Shown in pieces: positions 54,402 to 60,330 of a stretch of 60,330 nucleotides of DNA; positions within the stretch are counted from its first letter, which is position 1; every line of letters begins with the position of its first letter. A program made the position numbers and the translations under genes. Under the pieces are notes generated by a model. The model was given only the letters and a program-made list of their open reading frames with translations. It was not told where the DNA came from and did no database searches. Source of the stretch: Cellvibrio mixtus subsp. mixtus J3-8. GTDB lineage: Bacteria > Pseudomonadota > Gammaproteobacteria > Pseudomonadales > Cellvibrionaceae. The stretch lies in NCBI RefSeq assembly GCF_000766945.1, contig NZ_KN266212.1, positions 80,454 through 140,783 of the forward strand, in the 5' to 3' direction.

Positions 54402-54977
54402 ATGAAGTATCAACGCTGGTTGCTCGCAACAATCCTGTGTCTTTTATCATTACAGAGCTCCGCACTTATTATCGTCGATGTGGTGAGGGATGTGCCGCTT
54501 GAAACAGGATATACCGGTTTTTCTACCAACATGCGCGAGCATGGTTATAACCCCAACACTGATATTGCCCACAGCATCACTTTATTCTTGAGCTTCCGTG
54601 AAATTGTGGATGACGGTGATGATTGGGATGCTGGCACTATGGAGTTTTTAATATTCCATGCAATGCCATGGGGGTATCGCGAATTGGTTTATGCAGATAT
54701 TGATACGGAAACTATTGCGTTTGGTTTGAGTTGGGCACCCGGGGAAGATACCTGCGCAATTTGGGATATGGATGACAACTGCACTTATGATCCTGTTAAA
54801 AGCGGCAACTTTGGAATTGCGATGACAAATTACTCCACTAATCTGGCAATGAATGAGGTGCGCTGGGAGCTTGAAGTTACACGGACGGCAGTCAGTGAAC
54901 CTTCAATGATTATTTTGTTGTTGTTGAGTATGCTTGGTTTGGGAAATTTTTGCCGCAAAGCATGTGCTGATAAGTAA
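54402..54977 (+). CDS. PEP-CTERM-type exported protein
   Basis: 191 residues. Signal peptide (about 1-21, ending QSSA-L). The mature part is acidic, with CAIWDMDDNCTYDP. The C-terminus SEPSMIILLLLSMLGLGNFC-RK has the PEP-CTERM design: a Pro motif, hydrophobic helix and basic end. Such proteins are cut and re-attached by exosortase and are linked to exopolysaccharide and biofilm. The motif reads SEP, slightly off the usual VPEP. AAGGAT precedes the ATG. A terminator follows. Confidence 0.7.
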   Translation: MKYQRWLLATILCLLSLQSSALIIVDVVRDVPLETGYTGFSTNMREHGYNPNTDIAHSITLFLSFREIVDDGDDWDAGTMEFLIFHAMPWGYRELVYADIDTETIAFGLSWAPGEDTCAIWDMDDNCTYDPVKSGNFGIAMTNYSTNLAMNEVRWELEVTRTAVSEPSMIILLLLSMLGLGNFCRKACADK

Positions 54978-54993
54978 CACCTGTACCCCTGTC

Positions 54994-55022
54994 AAAGCGG
55001 CATTGGCCGCTTTATTTTTTTG
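54994..55022 (+). terminator. Rho-independent terminator after the PEP-CTERM gene
   Basis: Stem AAAGCGGC / GCCGCTTT with an ATTG loop (54994-55013), followed by ATTTTTTT. Confidence 0.9.
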
Positions 55023-55126
55023 TTGCGCAGGCAATGCGTCCTTAATTGTGGCATGAACTTAGCTATTGAAGTTTTGTCCTTAGAAGAGGATAGGATGTTT
55101 AGTTGCCTGGCAATTAAGGATGGATT

Positions 55127-56740
55127 ATGAAGAATCCACTCATCTGCAGCGTGTGCCTTACAATGCAAATACTCTGCGTCAGTTGTACTCATACAGAGGT
55201 GGCGAATACGGAAGGGCCAGTGGTCAATACGATTGACACCACATCAGTCAGTTTGGCCGGCCCCGATGATCGCTTTGGTGAACTATTTATTGCAGTTCAA
55301 ACATCGGGATTGTTCAGTGACTCCAAAACATTTGTCGACGCGATTCCGTTAAATTCTGACAAGCAGATTTTGGCAAGTTATCAGCTTGGCAAAAACCAGC
55401 CGGGTTTCCGGTTAAGCGATTTTGTAGCAGAAAATTTTGCGGTTCCATTGGATAGCCCGACGCATTTTATAACCGACCCTTCCAAAACAGCTGCAGAACA
55501 TATAACCATTCTCTGGGATGTATTAACTCGCCAACCCGGCACGGTGACTGATACCGGAACCTTGATTCCGATCCCCAAACCCTATGTTGTTCCCGGTGGC
55601 CGCTTCCGCGAAATTTATTATTGGGACAGCTACTTTACTATGTTGGGATTGGCAGCATCGGATCGTTGGGATTTGATTGAAAATATGGTGGATAACTTTT
55701 CCTATCTTATCGATACCCTCGGTTTTATTCCCAATGGTAATCGCACCTATTATCTATCGCGGTCACAACCACCATTTTATTCGTTAATGGTGAAATTACT
55801 TGCACAAAAACAGGGTGAGGCCGTGTTGGAAAAATACATGGCACAACTGCAGAAAGAATATGATTTCTGGATGGATGGTGCAGCGGAATTAACTCACGAA
55901 AAACCAGCATACAGGCGCGTGGTGTTATTGCCTGACGGCGTTATTATGAATCGCTATTGGGATGACCGTGCTACACCGCGCCCGGAATCCTATATCGAAG
56001 ATATTGAGTTGGTAAAGGCACATCACCTTCCTGTTGAGCGGTATCGCGATATCCGCGCTGCGGCAGAATCCGGGTGGGACTTTAGCGGCCGCTGGTTTAA
56101 AGACCACGGCAATATGTCGAGCATTCATACTACCGAGATCATTCCGATTGATTTGAATGCATTACTTTATCACCATGAAATGGTATTGGCAGAGGCTTAT
56201 TTACGTGCTGGAAATACCGCGCTGCATAAAAAATACCTGGTGCTTGCACAACAACGGCAGCAGGCAATGCAACGTTATATGTGGGATGATCGCGATGGTT
56301 TTTTTCATGATTATGATTTTATTTCGAAGCGGCCAACGCATAATAAATCGCTCGCTGCCATGTTCCCTTTATATTTTATGATGGCCGAATCACATCAGGC
56401 AGAGCGCGTAGCGCATACCATTGAACATGAATTTTTAAAACCCGGTGGGGTGAGCACTACATTAAATAATACCCACCAACAATGGGATGCCCCCAATGGA
56501 TGGGCGCCATTGCATTGGATTACGATTAAAGGTTTACAAAATTACCAACAGCATAAATTGGCTGCGACAATCCAGGAGCGGTGGGTTAACGTAAATCTTC
56601 GCGTGTATAAGAACACCGGCAAGATGGTAGAAAAATACAATGTCTATGACCTTGAGTTAACAGCCGGTGGTGGAGAATATCCGGTCCAGGATGGTTTTGG
56701 CTGGACTAACGGTGTGTTATTGACGCTGCTGGATAAATAA
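55127..56740 (+). CDS. treA: Alpha,alpha-trehalase, GH37
   Basis: 537 residues. Hydrolyses trehalose to two glucoses. GH37 signatures: PGGRFREIYYWDSYFTM near 155-171 and QWDAPNGWAPLHWI near 450, plus SGWDFSGRWF near 325 with the catalytic aspartate. The N-terminus MKNPLICSVCLTMQILCVSC resembles a signal ending in a possible lipoprotein cysteine (C20), though the residue at -3 is unusual; otherwise a periplasmic enzyme. AAGGA precedes the ATG. Flanked by terminators on both sides, so a one-gene unit. Confidence 0.93.
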   Translation: MKNPLICSVCLTMQILCVSCTHTEVANTEGPVVNTIDTTSVSLAGPDDRFGELFIAVQTSGLFSDSKTFVDAIPLNSDKQILASYQLGKNQPGFRLSDFVAENFAVPLDSPTHFITDPSKTAAEHITILWDVLTRQPGTVTDTGTLIPIPKPYVVPGGRFREIYYWDSYFTMLGLAASDRWDLIENMVDNFSYLIDTLGFIPNGNRTYYLSRSQPPFYSLMVKLLAQKQGEAVLEKYMAQLQKEYDFWMDGAAELTHEKPAYRRVVLLPDGVIMNRYWDDRATPRPESYIEDIELVKAHHLPVERYRDIRAAAESGWDFSGRWFKDHGNMSSIHTTEIIPIDLNALLYHHEMVLAEAYLRAGNTALHKKYLVLAQQRQQAMQRYMWDDRDGFFHDYDFISKRPTHNKSLAAMFPLYFMMAESHQAERVAHTIEHEFLKPGGVSTTLNNTHQQWDAPNGWAPLHWITIKGLQNYQQHKLAATIQERWVNVNLRVYKNTGKMVEKYNVYDLELTAGGGEYPVQDGFGWTNGVLLTLLDK

Positions 56741-56778
56741 TTTGAAGGCGATTTATTAAAAATCGCCTTCAAATTATT
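56736..56778. terminator. Long hairpin terminator after the trehalase gene
   Basis: A 19-bp perfect stem: arm 56736-56754 (AATAATTTGAAGGCGATTT) pairs with 56760-56778 across a 5-base loop, starting inside the trehalase stop. A TTCTTTC tract follows. It lies between converging genes and may serve both. Confidence 0.8.
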
Positions 56779-56818
56779 CTTTCTTGACACTAACAGTTAA
56801 CGCATTATTTTCGAAGCA

Positions 56819-57196
56819 CTATTTTCTTCGGCTTATCGGGTCTACTTTGGCCAGTTCTGCTTCATCCAAACCACCACCGGCACCAATCTCATTATCATTT
56901 ACAACTGACAGGCTTTTATCTGCTGGCTCAAGGCTGCCTTGTTCCTGTTCATATTGGGAGCGTGCGCCGTCTTCTAAAATTAATGTTTCTGGTGTCAGGT
57001 CGTCATTTGTTGGCCCCTGTCCTGGTTGGGATGCTTCAGTGAGTCCCGCATTTTTACTATGAGGGTCATCTCCCGGAGGAGCTACAGGCTCATCAAAGCC
57101 GGGTGTTGGTTGGTCATTTTCAAAGTTAAGTTCGTCTTCCTCGGCCGGGCGGTTATTATTTATGGGTTCAATTTTTTTTCGATTGCGTGAATTCAT
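56819..57196 (-). CDS. Acidic low-complexity hypothetical protein
   Basis: 125 residues, rich in Asp, Glu, Pro and Asn, with a basic N-terminus (MNSRNRKKIEP) and no hydrophobic segments, so probably unstructured and soluble. The C-terminal NEIGAGGGLDEAELAKVDP recalls a motif I have seen at the end of small Pseudomonas proteins annotated as HPr-related, but I cannot name the family with confidence. Convergent with the trehalase gene. Confidence 0.6.
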   Translation of the reverse strand: MNSRNRKKIEPINNNRPAEEDELNFENDQPTPGFDEPVAPPGDDPHSKNAGLTEASQPGQGPTNDDLTPETLILEDGARSQYEQEQGSLEPADKSLSVVNDNEIGAGGGLDEAELAKVDPISRRK

Positions 57197-57405
57197 AATA
57201 CATGCTCCTGAATGACCCTTTATAGGTTGACGGTTGATCTTGGTAAAAATTCATTTTTATTGACAATAATTTTTATTGGCAATAACAAGGAGGGATGTAT
57301 TAAAAACCTGACATTGGATGCAATTCGCCGGGAATTGGGATATTGGAAGGCGACAAATTGCCGCCTTTTCTATCGCGTATTTATGGACGCCCTGAAATAA
57401 TAAAA

Positions 57406-57600
57406 TCAGTCCGCATATCCACTTAAAAAATCTTCAGTGTAATTCTGATTGTGCCTGCGATTACTTCTAAGGAAGTGAGCGCCTTTGCGGCCGCTATCAC
57501 TTGCCTCATCCAGGTTGCGTTTAAAGTGCCTTCCATTCCTACCAAACAATTTTGCTGTGCCTGTTTTTCCTTGCGATTTTTCTCTTTGCGTTCTGGACAT
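57406..57600 (-). CDS. Small basic hypothetical protein, 64 residues
   Basis: Starts MSRTQREKSQGKTGTAKLFG and is rich in Arg, Lys, Asn and Gly, with an acidic end (TEDFLSGYAD). The composition suits a nucleic-acid- or ribosome-binding small protein, or a stress peptide. The ribosome site (AGAG) is weak. It could be spurious; no relative recognised. Confidence 0.4.
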   Translation of the reverse strand: MSRTQREKSQGKTGTAKLFGRNGRHFKRNLDEASDSGRKGAHFLRSNRRHNQNYTEDFLSGYAD

Positions 57601-57954
57601 AATAATTATCTCTGTTGTGCGGGATGTCCCGAATATTGCAATATCAAGGCCAGCTTTTGCTAAGAATCTAGGCGTATGATTTTATTGAAAAAATATTATT
57701 TGCCTTTGTATTCACTTGGGAATTTTGAATTATTTGCACACCGGGGCACCGGTACAGGGAATAATTTACATGCAACTGAAATGTGATCAATACCAATTCT
57801 AATTGTTAACGTATTTACTCTTTTAATAGAATCCGGGCCATTAGTTCTTCACTATCAGCGTCTAACCATTTAGTCCCGTCTATTAAACTTTAAGCGTTCT
57901 TCTGCTGTCGGATTTTGTGCGCCTGTAAATTCACATTGTTGAGGAATATTTACA
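57601..57954. other. 354-bp intergenic region before the sugar dehydrogenase
   Basis: AT-rich. It holds a likely sigma-70 promoter (57803-57832) and no credible gene. CACCGGGGCACCGGTAC-like GC-rich palindromic pieces lie near 57740-57757. Confidence 0.4.
57803..57832 (+). promoter_or_regulatory. Possible sigma-70 promoter for the sugar dehydrogenase
   Basis: TTGTTA (57803-57808), 18-bp spacer, TAGAAT (57827-57832). Four to five of six positions match in each box. The start codon is about 115 nt downstream of the expected transcription start. Confidence 0.45.
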
Positions 57955-59292
57955 ATGAATTTTATAAACAAAATCCCGGCTAAAAAAATAGTAGTGGGTA
58001 TTGCATTGTCGCTGGGTGCGATAAGTGTATTTGCGCAAAGTAGCGGATCTTCGTCATCGTTTGCCGGTTACGGCATTAATCCCGTATTAACGGCACCGGA
58101 GAAAAAATTGTTACCCGTAGTAAATGTTGCGCCAGCTAAAGGATGGCCGGAAAAAACGTTGCCAACGCCGACGCACGGCACGAAAGTCGGTATCTTTGCC
58201 AAGGATTTACAACATCCACGCTGGTTGTATTTGCTGCCGAATGGCGATGTGCTGGTTGCAGAAACCAATGCTCCGCCACGAGAAAATAAAGGTTTTCGCG
58301 CATGGGTGACTAGCTTGTTTATGAAGAAAGCAGGGTCAACCGGTGAAAGCGCCAATCGAATTACACTTTTGCGCGATACTGATAACGATGGTGTTGCTGA
58401 TTTCCGTTCGCCGCTCCTGGAAGGATTACATTCACCTTTTGGCATGGCATTAGTAGGAAGCAATTTGTATATCGCCAATACCGATGCGATTGTGCATTTT
58501 GATTACCGCCTTGGCGATACCAAAATTACCTCGCCGGGAACCAGGCTGGTGGATTTACCCGGTGGCCCGATTAATCATCATTGGACTAAAAATATTATCG
58601 CTAGTGCAGATGGTTCTATGTTGTATGCGACGGTGGGTTCCAATAGCAACGTTGGCGAAGCGGGCATGGCGGCAGAGGAAGACCGCGCCGCAATTCTGGC
58701 AATTGAAATCCGTACCGGCAAGCGCGAAGTTTTTGCGTCGGGCTTGCGTAATCCCAATGGCCTCGCATGGCATCCGGTTACCGGTGAATTATGGACCGTC
58801 GTCAATGAACGCGATGAATTGGGTAATGATCTGGTGCCGGATTATTTAACGTCGGTAAAAAAGGGTGGGTTTTACGGTTGGCCTTACAGTTATTTTGGCC
58901 AGCATATTGACGAGCGTGTTAAGCCGCAACAACCTGAATTGGTACGCCGTGCTATTGTCCCGGATTACGCGTTAGGTGCGCATACAGCATCGCTGGGATT
59001 GGCGTGGTCCGAAGGCAATAGTCTCCCCGCGCAGTTTGCAAATGGAATGTTCATAGGCCAGCACGGTTCATGGAACCGTAAACCGCACAGTGGATATAAA
59101 GTAGTGTTTATTCCTTTTGCAAATGGCAAACCTTCCGGCGCTCCTCCGGTTGATGTCCTCACTGATTTCCTCAGTAAAGACGGTGATGCATTAGGTCGGC
59201 CTGTTGGTGTCATTCTGGATAACAAAGGTGCGTTGTTAGTTGCTGATGATGTAGGGAATATTATTTGGCGTGTGAGTTCTGCTTCTCCTTAA
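57955..59292 (+). CDS. PQQ-dependent sugar dehydrogenase / sorbosone dehydrogenase family
   Basis: 445 residues. Signal peptide (about 10-27, ending VFA-Q), so periplasmic. Beta-propeller of the glucose/sorbosone dehydrogenase group: LPNGDVLVAETNAPP, LPGGPINHHWTKNI, GLRNPNGLAWHPVTGELWTV, and GGFYGWPYSYFGQHID. Such enzymes oxidise aldoses with PQQ as cofactor; sugar specificity cannot be told. No PQQ-synthesis gene is in the window. The ATG has only a weak upstream AGGAA. Confidence 0.88.
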   Translation: MNFINKIPAKKIVVGIALSLGAISVFAQSSGSSSSFAGYGINPVLTAPEKKLLPVVNVAPAKGWPEKTLPTPTHGTKVGIFAKDLQHPRWLYLLPNGDVLVAETNAPPRENKGFRAWVTSLFMKKAGSTGESANRITLLRDTDNDGVADFRSPLLEGLHSPFGMALVGSNLYIANTDAIVHFDYRLGDTKITSPGTRLVDLPGGPINHHWTKNIIASADGSMLYATVGSNSNVGEAGMAAEEDRAAILAIEIRTGKREVFASGLRNPNGLAWHPVTGELWTVVNERDELGNDLVPDYLTSVKKGGFYGWPYSYFGQHIDERVKPQQPELVRRAIVPDYALGAHTASLGLAWSEGNSLPAQFANGMFIGQHGSWNRKPHSGYKVVFIPFANGKPSGAPPVDVLTDFLSKDGDALGRPVGVILDNKGALLVADDVGNIIWRVSSASP

Positions 59293-59514
59293 TTAATTGG
59301 ATTCTCGCTGGTTAGGTTATTAGTTCGTTGCAGTTCATTGTTTAATTTAAATCAATCCTTGAAGCTCTTTTTCCTATGAACTAATGCATTTTCATCAGGT
59401 CATGAATTATGTGACTTAAAAAATCGCGAAGTAGCCAGTTATACGGTTTATTAATTTTTTATTTAAACATTATGAGCTGGCCCAACTTAACCTTGATAAG
59501 GAAAAGGTGTTTTT

Positions 59515-59946
59515 ATGAACTATGAAACTCGTGACACTTATGGCATGTATAAAACCAATTTACTGCGTGATGATGGTACAGGTCCAGGCCCGCGCTTGAT
59601 GGGCGCTGATACGTTGATTGGCAACGATGTCTATAATCGCGCTGAGGAAGATCTTGGCGATATTAAAGAGATCATGCTGGATGTGGCCAGCGGAAAAATT
59701 GCCTATGCGGTACTATCATTTGGTTCATTCCTGGGCTTCGGTGAAAAATTATTTGCTGTGCCCTGGAGCGCGTTAACCCTGGATACGATCAATAAGCGCT
59801 TTATTTTGGATATTGATAAAAAGCGCCTGGAAAATGCACCTGGTTTTGATAAAGATGATTGGCCGGATATGGCGGATGAAACCTGGGCGCGAAACGTACA
59901 CACTTACTACGGTCGCGAATACCGTGATCTGAATATCAATAACTAA
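59515..59946 (+). CDS. PRC-barrel domain protein
   Basis: 143 residues with a PRC-barrel domain: MGADTLIGNDVYNRAEEDLG, DIKEIMLDVASGKIAYAVLS, KLFAVPWSALTLDT. PRC barrels are small beta-barrels that bind partner proteins or RNA; free-standing ones in gammaproteobacteria are often stress-induced. AAGG lies before the ATG. A strong bidirectional terminator follows. Role unknown. Confidence 0.85.
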   Translation: MNYETRDTYGMYKTNLLRDDGTGPGPRLMGADTLIGNDVYNRAEEDLGDIKEIMLDVASGKIAYAVLSFGSFLGFGEKLFAVPWSALTLDTINKRFILDIDKKRLENAPGFDKDDWPDMADETWARNVHTYYGREYRDLNINN

Positions 59947-59973
59947 TTTGCACCATTCGCAAATTTAATGAGC

Positions 59974-60009
59974 AAAAAATAAAGGTGGATTTTTCCACCT
60001 TTATTTTTT
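59974..60009. terminator. Bidirectional terminator between the PRC-barrel gene and the last gene
   Basis: A 16-bp perfect stem: AAAAAATAAAGGTGGA pairs with TCCACCTTTATTTTTT across a TTTT loop. A- and T-tracts on the two ends suit both converging transcripts. Confidence 0.92.
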
Positions 60010-60026
60010 CCATCCTGGATAAAAAT

Positions 60027-60269
60027 TTACAGCATGACTCCGTCTGCATAGACAACCCGGCCAAAGCAGGTAATCTCGCTGATTTGGTCAAGCATTTTTT
60101 CGGCAGAATTTTCAGCATCTTGCTCGCAGATCAGGTTGGGACCAAGCACCCATAATATATGCGCCAGATCGCCACTGAATTTTCGTTGGTAGCCAATTAA
60201 TCCCGCATAGCCCGGGCCGTATTTCATTGCATCGGTCCATGCAATGTGATGTTCAAATTCTTTAACCAT
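60027..60269 (-). CDS. Hypothetical protein, 80 residues
   Basis: Soluble-looking protein starting MVKEFEHHIAWTDAMKYGPG, with one Cys-containing stretch (LICEQDAENSAEKMLDQISE). AGGAG at a good distance before the ATG and the terminator after it support a real gene. No family recognised. A 24-bp palindrome lies just upstream. Confidence 0.65.
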   Translation of the reverse strand: MVKEFEHHIAWTDAMKYGPGYAGLIGYQRKFSGDLAHILWVLGPNLICEQDAENSAEKMLDQISEITCFGRVVYADGVML

Positions 60270-60283
60270 GGTGCCGCTCCTAT

Positions 60284-60307
60284 ATAATTAAAAATATTTT
60301 TAATTAT
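60284..60307. promoter_or_regulatory. 24-bp AT-only palindrome upstream of the last gene
   Basis: ATAATTAAAAAT followed by its exact complement ATTTTTAATTAT. It overlaps the probable promoter and leader of the 80-residue gene; it may be an operator or an AT-rich promoter element. Confidence 0.45.
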
Positions 60308-60330
60308 TAGAGAGTGCTCATTGCGGCAGG

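Noticed and set aside
57347-57367. AAGGCG/CGCCTT hairpin as terminator
   Set aside because: An internal mismatch and only four T residues follow; neither neighbouring gene ends close enough for a convincing case.
57212-57400. 62-codon frame containing an AAGGAGGG followed by ATG
   Set aside because: The ATG after the strong Shine-Dalgarno reads ATG-TAT-TAA, so it stops at once; the longer frame does not use that site.

Overview
The window looks like a chromosomal segment from a gammaproteobacterium of the Cellvibrionaceae, most likely Cellvibrio or a close relative. This is an inference from gene content and gene order: divergent serB with an smp/ytjB-type gene, mpl followed by ubiX, FimX, a CreBCD system and a PEP-CTERM protein. 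Base composition is moderate. I see no rRNA, tRNA, CRISPR array, insertion sequence or prophage, and most of the window reads as stable chromosome.

Layout. 1-3.2 kb: SmrA-type nuclease, an S41 peptidase and a membrane-anchored AraC regulator. 3.4-15.3 kb: a co-directional envelope-stress-like island holding YjfI (DUF2170), PspA/IM30 (YjfJ), YqiJ, flotillin YqiK, a 1770-residue AAA+ 'DNA repair ATPase'-type protein, a rhomboid protease, a single-HxK phospholipase-D-like protein and a zinc-ribbon protein. Two possible micro-ORFs are joined to its genes by ATGA overlaps. 15.4-18.8 kb: an esterase, two small proteins, a GNAT enzyme, a DUF2288 protein and HMG-CoA lyase. 18.9-27.6 kb: a hybrid histidine kinase, ubiX, mpl, a periplasmic binding protein, an OlsF-like ornithine-lipid acyltransferase and an Smp-like membrane protein. 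27.9-35.4 kb: serB, a FimX-like c-di-GMP effector, a PilZ-like protein and a chemoreceptor. 35.7-39.9 kb: an assimilatory nitrate reductase fused to a CysJ-like flavoreductase, behind a close match to the sigma-54 promoter consensus and a possible NtrC site. 40.1-47.0 kb: Sel1 and EcsC proteins, a CHASE3 hybrid kinase, a relic of a DUF723-like gene and a TonB-dependent receptor. 47.2-51.1 kb: the creB-creC-creD cluster with a small coupled membrane protein and a CreB-tag-like direct repeat before creD. 51.2-60.3 kb: MAPEG, AsmA, a small membrane protein, a PEP-CTERM protein, GH37 trehalase, two small hypothetical proteins, a PQQ-type sugar dehydrogenase, a PRC-barrel protein and a last small hypothetical.

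How the genes work together. The 3.4-15.3 kb island is the most interesting unit. It combines the E. coli yjfIJ and yqiJK modules with a giant AAA+ machine, an intramembrane protease and a PLD-fold protein, which suggests a membrane-surveillance or remodelling system. Its first gene carries a possible DNA-binding N-terminal extension and lies behind two 10-bp palindromes spaced 21 bp apart. It also has a well-placed internal start that would release the DUF2170 domain alone. Signalling genes are dense elsewhere: two hybrid kinases, CreBC, FimX, a PilZ-like protein and a chemoreceptor. All functional statements come from reading motifs by eye; no database search was run.
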